A DNA stretch of 64,000 nt from an uncultured Lachnospiraceae bacterium (GCA_947589055.1 CANPZL010000005.1:1-64000); one strand, 5' to 3'. Shown: positions 36,275-45,340, numbered from the stretch's first letter. Notes: generated by a model from the sequence alone, not told the origin. A program made the numbers and translations.

Positions 36275-37380
36275 AACGAAAAATCAGAAGCCTGTGCATA
36301 AAATCCATACCTGCTTTTTGCCTCTTATTCGTGTTTGTTCTTGTCTTATGTGGTTTTCAAGCGACTTCGCTTCCAATCACATCGGTAACCAAAAAAGATG
36401 AGATTCCATTTACGATCACTCCTACAGGAAGTGCCGGTTATCTGAACGGTTCTACCGTACTTGTCAGTCTGTTTATTGAAGACCCAAAGTCTGCTTGGAC
36501 GGAAGAAGATCAGCGTTTAGTCATGTCCAAAATGGATATAGCAAATGATTTTCTAGTAGAAGAAGGACTGACTTATGATAAGACCGTTGATTTGATCTAT
36601 GACATCTATGAACATCCGGATCTGGCGTATCAGGTCACATATTCAGACGTTATTCGAGATGATGACCGTTCCTCCCTTCAACTATTGGATTATATCACAG
36701 ATTATATCAATACGCAGATTCCCAGTCAGGCTATAATGGAACAATACGGAGTAGACAGTATTGGTTATATGTGTTTCCTGAATAAAAGCGGTGTTTCCTA
36801 TACATTTCCTTATTATGAGGACGATTCGGATATTTATTATTATGAAACCTGTTTTATATTTTTAAAATGTGATGGGGATTATGAACCGCCTGCTGTTTAT
36901 GCCCATGAAATGCTGCATTTGTTCGGTGCCAGAGACCTATATGCCACCAATGAAACAGATGGCATCACAAAACCGTTTGTACAGTATATCGAACAGCAAT
37001 ACCCGAATGAGATCATGCTGACTACCTATGACGAAAACCAGAATAATGTACAGGATCATGTGAGTAACGATCTGACTGACATTACCGCATATTTTATCGG
37101 ATGGCTGGACACGATCCCAGAGCTGGAAGAGTATCCCAGCATTTATTATGAATACCCTGCCAGCTTCGGCGATGTGGAAGACACCACAGGTGATTATAGT
37201 GAATACTCTGCAGGAGATGATGAAAGAGGCGGCCGATGGGGTGCGGATATTGATGCGGATACCAGTTCCTCCAGTACGACTGAAGAGGAATATGCCGTAG
37301 ATAAAGAACTGGACTTTAATAACAGGCCCAGCCTTTTACGATTGATCCTCCGTATACTGGATTTGATGTTTGGGAATTAA
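36271..37380 (+). CDS. Secreted protein with a metzincin-like HExxHxxGxxD motif
   Basis: A 369-residue protein with an N-terminal hydrophobic signal or anchor (about 11-30), an extracytoplasmic region, and the sequence HEMLHLFGARD at residues 212-222. Two histidines, Glu213, Gly219 and Asp222 match the zinc-binding motif of metzincin-type proteases, though I do not recognise a named family. An acidic, Ser/Thr-rich region and a hydrophobic C-terminal segment follow. It overlaps the zinc-ribbon membrane protein by 4 bases (ATGA). Protease activity is inferred from this motif only. Confidence 0.75.
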   Translation: MKRKIRSLCIKSIPAFCLLFVFVLVLCGFQATSLPITSVTKKDEIPFTITPTGSAGYLNGSTVLVSLFIEDPKSAWTEEDQRLVMSKMDIANDFLVEEGLTYDKTVDLIYDIYEHPDLAYQVTYSDVIRDDDRSSLQLLDYITDYINTQIPSQAIMEQYGVDSIGYMCFLNKSGVSYTFPYYEDDSDIYYYETCFIFLKCDGDYEPPAVYAHEMLHLFGARDLYATNETDGITKPFVQYIEQQYPNEIMLTTYDENQNNVQDHVSNDLTDITAYFIGWLDTIPELEEYPSIYYEYPASFGDVEDTTGDYSEYSAGDDERGGRWGADIDADTSSSSTTEEEYAVDKELDFNNRPSLLRLILRILDLMFGN

Positions 37381-37402
37381 ATAAAAGAAAGGTATAAGAA
37401 AC

Positions 37403-38632
37403 ATGAAATATATTTATAATAAAATCAAATGGATATTATTAAAATACTATTCCAAGATTATGAAAACACATACTACTAATAAGACTTATGCAATTTGCTG
37501 TTCTTTCAATAAATTACCTTATCTGTGTTTAAAAATAATGTTATTACGAAAGGATATTTTTATTAAATATTATTTGACAGATGAAAACATCAACGAAACA
37601 GTTGAAAATGATGAAATTAAAATAATATCTTTTGAAGAATTAAAAAAGTTATCAGAGAATAACAGCATAAACGGAGTTATTTTATCAGCTGCCTATGCAG
37701 ATCATACAGTAAATAATAGTATATGGGGACGGGCAAAGAAACTATATCGATATGGAATTAAAGATGTACTTTGTATTCCTGCAACATTAGAATGGACACC
37801 TATATACAAAATGGCAAAAATAGATAAAAAAAATTTTATTACTGATATAGAACAATTTTCAGAACCGCTTGTTGTGAAGTTTCTTGCTTATGAAGGATGT
37901 AATTTGAATTGTTCCGGTTGTACACATTTTGCTTCTATTAATCAAAACCCCAAAATGATGACAGTTGATGAGTTAAATAAAGATCTTCTACAATTAAAGA
38001 AAAAATTTGGTTACATAAAGTGCATTCAATTTTTAGGTGGGGAACCTCTAATGAATCCACAATTAAGTTTAATGATCAAAAAAGTACGCAAAATATTTCC
38101 GTATGCCCAGATAAATGTTTTAACTAACGGGCTTTTATTGATGAATACTTCCAAAAAACTTTTGAATGTATTAAAAAACAAAAAAACATTAGTTTTTATT
38201 ACGCAATATAAACCGGTTACAAAAATCTTACCGGACATAACAACAAAACTGGATAAGAATAGAATAAAATATGTGGTAACATCCAAAATAGAAAATTTTC
38301 GGATACAATACAACCAAAATGGTACGGGCGACGCAGTTAAAAATTTTGAAAACTGTCCTGATTGGGCATGTCATACAATTGTGAACGGTAAAATAGGTGG
38401 CTGTTACTACGCTGGTTTGGTCAAATATGCTAATATTTTTTGGAATCTTAACATTCCAGGCGAACAGTATATGTATGATTTGTATTCGGATGAATACACA
38501 GGAGCACAATTATTAAAAAAGCTTACTTCTGTCACACCACTGTGCAGCTTTTGTAATGGTATTCCGTCTCCCACTATACCGTGGAGATGCGTTGCTAAAG
38601 ATCCAGTTATAGCCGATTGGTTTTACAATTAA
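37403..38632 (+). CDS. Radical SAM protein with N-terminal extension
   Basis: A 409-residue protein. After an unassigned N-terminal region of about 150 residues comes the radical SAM cluster motif CNLNCSGC, with C166, C170 and C173 spaced CxxxCxxC, then LGGEPLM near 213. A Cys-rich C-terminal region may carry an extra cluster. It is more A+T-rich than its upstream neighbours. A surface-glycan role is suggested by the nearby glycosyltransferase, but the substrate is unknown. Confidence 0.8.
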   Translation: MKYIYNKIKWILLKYYSKIMKTHTTNKTYAICCSFNKLPYLCLKIMLLRKDIFIKYYLTDENINETVENDEIKIISFEELKKLSENNSINGVILSAAYADHTVNNSIWGRAKKLYRYGIKDVLCIPATLEWTPIYKMAKIDKKNFITDIEQFSEPLVVKFLAYEGCNLNCSGCTHFASINQNPKMMTVDELNKDLLQLKKKFGYIKCIQFLGGEPLMNPQLSLMIKKVRKIFPYAQINVLTNGLLLMNTSKKLLNVLKNKKTLVFITQYKPVTKILPDITTKLDKNRIKYVVTSKIENFRIQYNQNGTGDAVKNFENCPDWACHTIVNGKIGGCYYAGLVKYANIFWNLNIPGEQYMYDLYSDEYTGAQLLKKLTSVTPLCSFCNGIPSPTIPWRCVAKDPVIADWFYN

Positions 38633-38677
38633 TCAGTCATCCATAAATAGGCTTTCGTTCCTGAAATATTGTTTCCT

Positions 38678-38782
38678 TTAATTTGTTCCAAATCCCGCTG
38701 CTTCATCAGCTTTACGAGAATGTATACCTATTCTTAAAAAAATGAAAGAAACTATGCTCCAAATAATAAATCCAAGAATCAA
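38678..38782 (-). CDS. Possible 34-residue membrane protein (TTG start)
   Basis: A short open frame with a TTG start, a GGGGAGG ribosome site 7 bases ahead, one hydrophobic segment (about residues 2-19) and a charged tail ending at a normal stop. It fills most of the gap between the radical SAM gene and the glycosyltransferase gene. No family is recognised. Confidence 0.35.
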   Translation of the reverse strand: MILGFIIWSIVSFIFLRIGIHSRKADEAAGFGTN

Positions 38783-38843
38783 AGTCTTTTCCTCCCCAAG
38801 CGCTGTTTTGCTTCACCATATAATACGGTTGCCCTTCATGATA

Positions 38844-40028
38844 CTAGATTTCATTTACATTCCGGTACTTTTTAAATAGTTCTAAAAATTGCTCTGCCCT
38901 ATTTCCCCATGTATGGTTTTCTTTTGCCCATTTATAACCATTTTGGGCAATCCGTTCCGCCTCGTCTAAATGTTCTAAATAATATATCACCTTCGACGGT
39001 ACTTCCTGCAACGCCTTCAATGAAAACAAAATCAACTTTTCTTCTTCTAAATTCGCTTCCCGAAAATAACGTGTTTCATCACTTACCACCAATGCTCCAT
39101 TCAACAATCCGCACACGGGTCTATCATTCATTTCCACTTTATTCCACGGAGAAGTATTTATAACAATCTGAGCGTCTGCATATATATCCAGCATTTCACG
39201 ATAATTCACCGGCGGATGGCAATGTAATAAATCTTTTCTGGTGCAATTTAATTGCTCCCAATTGCCTGAACCATATATTTCTACAGGAATTCCTGCGTCC
39301 ACAAGCTGTTTGATGACCATCTCACGATAATATCCTCGAATGCATGCCTCTGCATCATCACAAGCGGACAAGAGATACGTATACTTGTCATCATCGAATG
39401 AACAGCCAATAGAATCCAAGACTTTATTATAAATTTCTTCCATCGTGCGATCAGGATGATTTATTCCCTCATCGATCATGTAATATAATAGTTCAAGTAT
39501 TTCCTTTTTTTCTTCTTTAATCTTTTGCAATATGGCTGAGCAATTTGGATATGTTCCGCAAAACACCACCGGATATTTGCGTTCTGTAAAAGGTCTTGTA
39601 CTGTTTGCTCCTTCCACTCCACCTTCCATCACCACATCCGCTTCATGACTTAACGAATAATGTCTGTCCACATACCCCTTATGATCACTGTCGAATACAA
39701 TACAATGCTGTTCACGAGAACGTTTAATTCTCTCATCATGCCACAGAGGATGATCTACATAATATGTATAGATCGGCATATTAAAATACTTCTTTATTAC
39801 AGTGTCTGTTTCATCAAACAATCCACCATTTATAGAAAAACCAGCATCATAATGGTTCTGTAAAATATAATCCCTGTAGCTCTTATCGCCCCCATATTTT
39901 AGTATATCAACTTTTACTCCCAGAGTTTCCCAAGCTTTTATCAACTCTTCTTCAAAAACGTTCAGCGCATCATATTGGTTAAAATCAACAGCCCTTACTA
40001 ATATTCTAAAATCTGATGTTTTATCCAT
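38844..40028 (-). CDS. CgeB-like glycosyltransferase
   Basis: A 394-residue protein with the CgeB/DUF3880-type layout. The N-terminal half has VDHPLWHDER near residue 92, and the C-terminal glycosyltransferase-1-like half has EIYGSGNW near 255, NTSPWNKVEMNDRP and a final Glu/Arg-rich helix. CgeB-type enzymes are known from spore crust and surface glycosylation. It is on the strand opposite to the radical SAM gene. Donor and acceptor are unknown. Confidence 0.78.
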   Translation of the reverse strand: MDKTSDFRILVRAVDFNQYDALNVFEEELIKAWETLGVKVDILKYGGDKSYRDYILQNHYDAGFSINGGLFDETDTVIKKYFNMPIYTYYVDHPLWHDERIKRSREQHCIVFDSDHKGYVDRHYSLSHEADVVMEGGVEGANSTRPFTERKYPVVFCGTYPNCSAILQKIKEEKKEILELLYYMIDEGINHPDRTMEEIYNKVLDSIGCSFDDDKYTYLLSACDDAEACIRGYYREMVIKQLVDAGIPVEIYGSGNWEQLNCTRKDLLHCHPPVNYREMLDIYADAQIVINTSPWNKVEMNDRPVCGLLNGALVVSDETRYFREANLEEEKLILFSLKALQEVPSKVIYYLEHLDEAERIAQNGYKWAKENHTWGNRAEQFLELFKKYRNVNEI

Positions 40029-40080
40029 CTGCTTTTCCCCTTTTACTCACACTTTTACCGTCTATTTTTTGATTTTAATA

Positions 40081-40120
40081 AAGAGGGTTTCTAAACAAAT
40101 GCAGTTTAAGAAACCCTCTT
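40081..40120. terminator. Terminator of the cysteine-rich surface protein gene
   Basis: 12-bp perfect outer arms (40081-40092 with 40109-40120) and additional inner pairing, 60 bases past the stop of the gene at 40180-42849. The T run is weak on the minus strand. Confidence 0.7.
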
Positions 40121-40179
40121 ATATAAAACATTATTATCTGTTAACTAATTAGCATTTATCTGCTTTTCTGCTATTCTTC

Positions 40180-42849
40180 CTATCTTATCTTCCTAGACTT
40201 ACCTCCGAAGAAAATGCACATACCAACCGCAGAGCTTAGTAAGAGGACAATACAGATCATCAGCCTACCGCTGGCAACATCACCTGTCTTAGGAGATGAA
40301 AGCACTTCCTGATTTGTCTGAGACTTAGTAGGTTCCGCAGCTGCAGCAGATGCTACACTGGAATCATTCTTTACCAGAACATATACACTGAAATGTGTCG
40401 TAGTGAATACTGCATATCCATTTTCCACTACTGTCTGCATCTTCTCCATCTGATCGCCATCTACATGGTAAACATCGACATTTTCCCATCCGGCAGGCAA
40501 TGGAATCGATACCTTTACCGTACCGTTAGGCTGTACGACCGTACCATTTTCTTTGGTGAGCGTAATGTCATATGCTACATATTCCGTATATTTTTCTGAA
40601 ACGGTTGCCTTTACCTCTTTATCTGTCACAGTTACATTTTTAATCGTAAGCGTTAATGACGGGTCCGTGCCTGCCGGCAGTTCCACATTGACAGGAAGCT
40701 TCGATCCTGAAGCACTCATGCCGGCATTTGCTCCTTCAGAGCCTAAAGCTGAGCTCTGGGAATTCGTACCAGCTGTAGCTTTAGCACCACAAACCGTACA
40801 GAAACCATCTGTGTCGTATTCATGGGTTTCAATTACACCCGTTGTCTTCGTACATCCCCGATTGGAGCATAGTCTCGTATGCGTTCCGTTTCCGTTATCA
40901 ACACCCGTGTAATACGGATTGTTTTGCGCATCAAATTGCGGATACTTATTATGTCCGTCACTGCCCTTTACAACAACCAGTCCGCAGATTGAACAGATAA
41001 CATCCGTTGTACAATCACCGTCATCCACACAGGAATGATCCCCTGTGACTGTATCTCCGCATATATCGCAGATACCAATATGCTTACCGGGCAATTCCGT
41101 ATCCATCCTCCATTCGGTGACAACATGCTGTTTCCCGTTTGGACGTGTCTGACCACACCCGTTGCAGATGTCCCTGTCACAGTGATCCGGATCAGCTACA
41201 AATTCGTGTTGGTGATCCGGTGGTACTTCCAGAGCAGGAATCGTTTCCGTTTCCTTTCGTCCACAGATCGTGCAGACACGTTCCTTTTCACCTGCTACAC
41301 CCGGCTTAGCCTCTTTCGTGATTATCCATTCTCCAAAATCATGGACAGGCTTTATATCTCTTTGCTCTACTACAGTATTGCAAATCGTACATATCTTTAT
41401 TTCCCGGCCGAAAATATCACCATCCGGACTACATGACGCCTGTTTTACAAGCTGCCATTGACTCAGAACATGTTCTTCCCTCGGATAGATAACCACATTC
41501 TTTAATATCCCGCACACTTCACATCTTTGATAGGTTCTGCCTTCCTTCGTACAGGTAGCTTCCTCTGTGATTACTTCTGACCATTGATGAGCCTTTCCTC
41601 CACATCCCTGATCGTCATCCGGTTTCGATTCAAGACCACATTCGATACATATACCATCACTGTTAAATTCATGCGGCTTCCCTGCTTCAACCGGCTGCTC
41701 ACAACCCAGATTGGAACAGAGCCTTGAATGTGTTCCGTCACCATTATCTACATATCTGTAATACGGATGGAGATCCTCGTCAAACAACGGAAACTTAAAA
41801 TGCTCCTCCATGCCCTCTTTTACAACCAGTCCGCAGACGGAACATACAACATCCGTTGTACAGTCATTATCATCCTCGTACAAGTGCGCCTCCGTGACAG
41901 TTTTTCCACATACGCTGCAAACGCCAAGATGTTCACCGTTCTCTGTAAGAGGACCATTCGGAATCCATTCCGTGATCACATGATTTTTGTCATTTTGCCG
42001 CATTACACCACATACGGTACATTTATCCATACCGCAATGTTCGGAATCCGCTACAAATACATGTTCATGCTCCGGCGGTGCTTCAAGGGCCGGAATCGCT
42101 TCTGTTTCCTTTCGTCCACAAATCGTGCAGACACGTTCCTTTTCCCCTTCTACCATCAACTGCGGCTGCCTCGTTATCTTCCAATCGCCAAAAACATGCT
42201 CAGGCTGAGTATATCTGTGCTTTAAGACCGTACCGCAAACCGTACATTTCTGTACTTCTTCGCCCAGAACATTATTTCCTAAATTACTACATTGCCCTAC
42301 GGTTTTTACTTCCCACTCACCAGGCGTATGCTCCTTCATCGGCAGCATCTGCAGATCACCGAGGATACCACAATCCTCGCATTTCTTGTATGTTCTGCCT
42401 TGTTCGGTACAGGTTGCTTCCTCGGTAATCGTATCCGACCAAACATGCACTTTCCCAGCGCCATTCTGAACTGTCGTATCTACGATCACCCATGCCTTAC
42501 ATTTTTTACAGCAACCGAGGGTAACTGTTCCATCGCCATATTCACAGGTAGCTTCAAATTCATAAGTATACTTACCGGCTCTGACCGTATAGCCGAACGG
42601 TCCGGGTAAAACTATATGAGAATCTTCCTCTGAATATAGTTCATGGCTTCCACCGGACGTACAGGTATCGCTTACCGCCCAGGGTGTACTTTTCCAACTT
42701 GTGGTATCAAATTGCTCAAAAAACTCTGTCGATCCTGGTTCTTGTGATTCTTCTGCTATGGTACTGTTTACAGGCAGCACCATCGTTATGCAAAGCAATA
42801 CACTAAGAAGCAGCAGACATTTTCTTTTCTTATCTCGCATTCCTTTCAT
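40180..42849 (-). CDS. Cell-wall-anchored cysteine-rich repeat protein
   Basis: An 889-residue secreted protein. A signal peptide spans about 1-31. Two tandem modules of about 286 residues (about 135-420 and 421-695) hold many CxxC pairs, with repeated patterns such as VCTICGRKE and EEATCT-xx-GRTY. A beta-rich region follows near 700-830, then the sortase-type sequence SPKTGD, a hydrophobic segment and a basic tail. The cysteine pairs look like zinc ribbons, which is unusual outside the cell, so they may instead form disulfides. An SD-like GGAAGG and a strong promoter lie upstream. Likely a surface adhesin or structural protein. Confidence 0.82.
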   Translation of the reverse strand: MKGMRDKKRKCLLLLSVLLCITMVLPVNSTIAEESQEPGSTEFFEQFDTTSWKSTPWAVSDTCTSGGSHELYSEEDSHIVLPGPFGYTVRAGKYTYEFEATCEYGDGTVTLGCCKKCKAWVIVDTTVQNGAGKVHVWSDTITEEATCTEQGRTYKKCEDCGILGDLQMLPMKEHTPGEWEVKTVGQCSNLGNNVLGEEVQKCTVCGTVLKHRYTQPEHVFGDWKITRQPQLMVEGEKERVCTICGRKETEAIPALEAPPEHEHVFVADSEHCGMDKCTVCGVMRQNDKNHVITEWIPNGPLTENGEHLGVCSVCGKTVTEAHLYEDDNDCTTDVVCSVCGLVVKEGMEEHFKFPLFDEDLHPYYRYVDNGDGTHSRLCSNLGCEQPVEAGKPHEFNSDGICIECGLESKPDDDQGCGGKAHQWSEVITEEATCTKEGRTYQRCEVCGILKNVVIYPREEHVLSQWQLVKQASCSPDGDIFGREIKICTICNTVVEQRDIKPVHDFGEWIITKEAKPGVAGEKERVCTICGRKETETIPALEVPPDHQHEFVADPDHCDRDICNGCGQTRPNGKQHVVTEWRMDTELPGKHIGICDICGDTVTGDHSCVDDGDCTTDVICSICGLVVVKGSDGHNKYPQFDAQNNPYYTGVDNGNGTHTRLCSNRGCTKTTGVIETHEYDTDGFCTVCGAKATAGTNSQSSALGSEGANAGMSASGSKLPVNVELPAGTDPSLTLTIKNVTVTDKEVKATVSEKYTEYVAYDITLTKENGTVVQPNGTVKVSIPLPAGWENVDVYHVDGDQMEKMQTVVENGYAVFTTTHFSVYVLVKNDSSVASAAAAEPTKSQTNQEVLSSPKTGDVASGRLMICIVLLLSSAVGMCIFFGGKSRKIR

Positions 42850-42943
42850 AATGACCTTCCTTTCCCGCCCTTATTTTTTAACAAGCGTAGCTTTAGGTAT
42901 CCTATGCATAAAGCATGCAACGGATATATTAAAATCATATATT

Positions 42944-42972
42944 ATTATATCAATTCCTTTCTCTTATGGCAA
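42944..42972 (-). promoter_or_regulatory. Vegetative promoter of the cysteine-rich surface protein gene
   Basis: On the minus strand, TTGCCA (42972-42967), a 17-base spacer and TATAAT (42949-42944), about 95 bases upstream of the start codon. The untranslated leader carries a short GCAT-type dyad. Nothing else is seen in 42850-43035. Confidence 0.75.
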
Positions 42973-43035
42973 CTGGTAAATTTTTCACAAATAAAAATAA
43001 TTCTTTCCGAATCGGAAAATATATTTCCATAAACA

Positions 43036-43058
43036 AAGGGGAGGAACCCCCTCCCCTT
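43036..43058 (-). terminator. Probable original terminator of the GGGtGRT gene
   Basis: Nine-bp arms AAGGGGAGG/CCTCCCCTT with a 5-base loop. It lies just outside the left end of the integrated element, at the distance expected for the terminator of the GGGtGRT gene before insertion. Confidence 0.65.
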
Positions 43059-43128
43059 CGTTTGCCAATCTTTGAATGTACATAATCCTTCAAGCATTAC
43101 ATTGGCATATGAACTTACAGAAGTTTTA

Positions 43129-43167
43129 TTAGAACTTCCCTGCCTTCGCCGCTTCTTCCACCGAAAC
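43129..43167. repeat. attL-like 39-bp direct repeat (left end)
   Basis: Matches 52786-52824 in 38 of 39 bases. The single difference would change a lysine codon AAA to AAG in the GGGtGRT frame and is silent. Confidence 0.88.
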
Positions 43168-43202
43168 AGTCACTATTGATTTTAGGGCTTTTCCGGGCTT
43201 TT

Positions 43203-43223
43203 TGTGTGCTATCTGTGTGTTAC
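43203..43223 (+). promoter_or_regulatory. Arm-type integrase repeats, left end
   Basis: Two 10-bp copies, TGTGTGCTAT (43203-43212) and TGTGTGTTAC (43214-43223), 11 bases apart, 36 bases inside the left core. They match the repeat set near the right end. Confidence 0.6.
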
Positions 43224-43253
43224 GGAACAACATTTTACACCGTTAAAAACAAC

Positions 43254-44162
43254 TTATAAACCTATCTTGTATGCCTTTAATCTTTCCTCATATTCAGCTT
43301 GCAATTCTGCCTTGCGGATAGCGATATATTCCACTGTAGAAGTAAATCCATGTTCATTAAACTTATTCATACTATTTTTGTATGCCCCGGCTTCGACTAT
43401 TTCAAACTTCTCAATTAGTTCACGCTTTGCCTTGCCTATCCGCAACTTTCTTAATCCATTTTCCTTAATCTGCCATACACGATAAAATGATATGCCCTGC
43501 TGCCTTGCAATCGCTGATATAGTTTGATTTTCTATAAAGATTTTCTTTATAATATCGTTTTCACGAACATCTGTAAAATGTTCTACAATGCCCCACAATT
43601 CACTTTTGGAATGTTCTTTATATAATTCTTCAATCACATCATTTTCAATGCTTAAATCGGCTTGAAGTGTGTCTGATAATGTTAAATCACTATCATCTGA
43701 TATAGTGGTATCTAAACTTAATACTCTCTGCGTTTGTATTTGTAATTCTGGCAGCAGTTCTTCCGATATACACATTTTATCAGCTATTTCTTTAGTTGTC
43801 GGCTCTCTGCCTAACTCCTGTTCTAACTCCTGTACGGCTTTCCTGTAACGTCCTATTCTCTGTCTTGAATAACTTGATATACGCATTATAGAACCGCATT
43901 TCTCCATATACCGTTGTAATGATTGCTTTATCCAGTATTCCGCATAACTCATAAACAACACATTTTTAGAAGTCTCATAATGCTGTACCGCTTTCCATAG
44001 TCCAAAATATGCTTCCTGCAATAAATCATCCGCACATTCATAAGCAGTATATGGTTTTATAAACTTCTTAATCAATGGCAGATTATTTTCATATAACAAC
44101 TGCATATGATCCGTTACAGAATAACCGTTCCTGATCGCTGAAACAATTTCTTCATTCGTCAT
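43254..44162 (-). CDS. Sigma-70-family protein of the integrative element
   Basis: A 302-residue protein with region 2 (DDLLQEAYFGLWKAV near 44-58; FMSYAEYWIKQSL near 70-82), region 3 (GREPTTKEIADKM) and a region 4-like helix-turn-helix (TISAIARQQGISFYRVWQIKENG). Its C-terminal 60 residues are unassigned. It would direct RNA polymerase to element or helper-phage promoters, but this is inferred. It is the last gene before attL. Confidence 0.85.
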   Translation of the reverse strand: MTNEEIVSAIRNGYSVTDHMQLLYENNLPLIKKFIKPYTAYECADDLLQEAYFGLWKAVQHYETSKNVLFMSYAEYWIKQSLQRYMEKCGSIMRISSYSRQRIGRYRKAVQELEQELGREPTTKEIADKMCISEELLPELQIQTQRVLSLDTTISDDSDLTLSDTLQADLSIENDVIEELYKEHSKSELWGIVEHFTDVRENDIIKKIFIENQTISAIARQQGISFYRVWQIKENGLRKLRIGKAKRELIEKFEIVEAGAYKNSMNKFNEHGFTSTVEYIAIRKAELQAEYEERLKAYKIGL

Positions 44163-44374
44163 TGTAATGCACCTACCTTTATACTATAATCATGGCAGAT
44201 GCAGGATATTAAAGGAAAGTCTCAACGCCAATAATGACTTCTCTTTTATTTTATCATAAAATTTTCTTTCTGGCAGCAGAATTAAGCCTTTTTTGAATTT
44301 TTCGGCTACTTCCGGTACTAACCACTGTTCATAAAATATTCCTATAAAACCCCCAGGTGGTCTTTCTGACAAAT

Positions 44375-44406
44375 AGAAAAGGGCTTGCCTTTGCAGGTTT
44401 GCCCTT
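44375..44406 (-). terminator. Terminator of the serine recombinase gene
   Basis: AAGGGC/GCCCTT outer stem with inner CCT/AGG pairing, followed on the minus strand by TTTTCTATTT, 13 bases past the recombinase stop. The 212 bases from here to the sigma gene start hold no convincing gene. Confidence 0.65.
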
Positions 44407-44418
44407 GTCTCACTTATC

Positions 44419-45066
44419 TTATATTGCCTGTTCGTATTTCTTTAGCAAATTATAAAACGTATTTTTCTTTAATCCTGTACGCCTCATTGCCTCAACCGCT
44501 GTAATTTGTTTTGACTTCCAACTTTCATATACTTCTTTCCAATTAGCCGGATATTGTGCTACAGGTCTGCCAATGTCACGCCCAGTTTTTAAACTTCTCT
44601 GCTTTCCCGTCTTGGGATTGATAGGCATTTGTGCTAATCCCTGCGCTTGCCGCTCTCTTATGTTGGTTCTTTCCTGCTCTGCTAAGGAAGTAAGCACTTC
44701 AATAAGAATGTTGTTTATCATCTCAATAATCCATGCTTGGCTTTCTGTTTCTCCTATATCTATCATTGTAGTAGGAATATCCAACACTTTAAGGCGGATG
44801 CCGTTTTCCTTGAAATACTTCAATTCTTTTAACGTTTCTTCCTTATTTCTGCCTAATCTGTCAAGGGAAGTAATAAAAAGTTCGTCTCCCTCAACCAGTT
44901 TTCCTATTCCATTCTTCAAGCTGCTATAACCCTCTCTTTCAAAATCCTTGCCGGACTTCTTATCTTCAACGATCATATCCTCCGGCACAAACTCCATCAA
45001 TGCCGCTTTCTGTCTTGCAAGATTCTGTCCGTTTGTCGATACTCTGATATAACCTACTCTTTTCAT
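44419..45066 (-). CDS. Serine recombinase (resolvase/invertase family)
   Basis: A 215-residue protein with the resolvase catalytic motif YIRVST (Arg8, Ser10), a DRLGRN motif near 68-73 and a C-terminal helix-turn-helix (AVEAMRRTGLKKNTFYNLL). The length is typical of small serine recombinases that act on res or inversion sites. Palindromic AAACGTTT sites lie just upstream of its start. It is separate from the tyrosine integrase that set the element ends, so a resolution or inversion role inside the element is likely. Confidence 0.9.
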   Translation of the reverse strand: MKRVGYIRVSTNGQNLARQKAALMEFVPEDMIVEDKKSGKDFEREGYSSLKNGIGKLVEGDELFITSLDRLGRNKEETLKELKYFKENGIRLKVLDIPTTMIDIGETESQAWIIEMINNILIEVLTSLAEQERTNIRERQAQGLAQMPINPKTGKQRSLKTGRDIGRPVAQYPANWKEVYESWKSKQITAVEAMRRTGLKKNTFYNLLKKYEQAI

Positions 45067-45108
45067 ATTGATACCTCCTAAATTGTTTGTAATTGTCTAT
45101 TTATAACT

Positions 45109-45150
45109 AAACGTTTATTATCATCTAAAAATAGTATATTACAAACGTTT
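45109..45150. promoter_or_regulatory. res-like or operator site upstream of the serine recombinase
   Basis: Two AAACGTTT palindromes (45109-45116 and 45143-45150) form the ends of a 42-bp imperfect inverted repeat. A third related site, GTTTGTAATT, sits near 45084. They start 43 bases upstream of the recombinase ATG, where resolvase subsites or an autorepression site would lie. Confidence 0.5.
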
Positions 45151-45179
45151 TAAGAAGTCAATAAGAAAAGTTTATAAAA

Positions 45180-45340
45180 CTATACTTTTTCAATCACCGG
45201 GTATTTGCTTTCAAACTCCCATAGTGTGTTTCCGGCTTGGTCTGTATCGCTTAATTCTGCAAGCCGCTTTCCCTCTCCGGGCTATCCATTGGCGTACTGT
45301 AAACATAATCATAAAGCCGCCCCATTCTTTCAAGGTTCAT
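45180..45340 (-). pseudogene. Small element protein with a one-base frameshift
   Basis: From the ATG at 45340 (which overlaps the preceding gene by ATGA) the frame stops at 45251 after 29 codons. A coding-looking continuation (KRLAELSDTDQAGNTLWEFE) runs on in the next frame to 45180. Adding one A to a short A run near codon 25 would rejoin them into 53 residues. Either a recent mutation or a sequencing slip. Confidence 0.5.

Noticed and set aside
43021..43128. tRNA gene as the integration target
   Set aside because: No cloverleaf is visible; the target is the 3' end of a protein gene.
44190..44372. Open frame of 60 codons between the recombinase terminator and the sigma gene
   Set aside because: TTG start, no clear ribosome site, and composition not typical of coding sequence.
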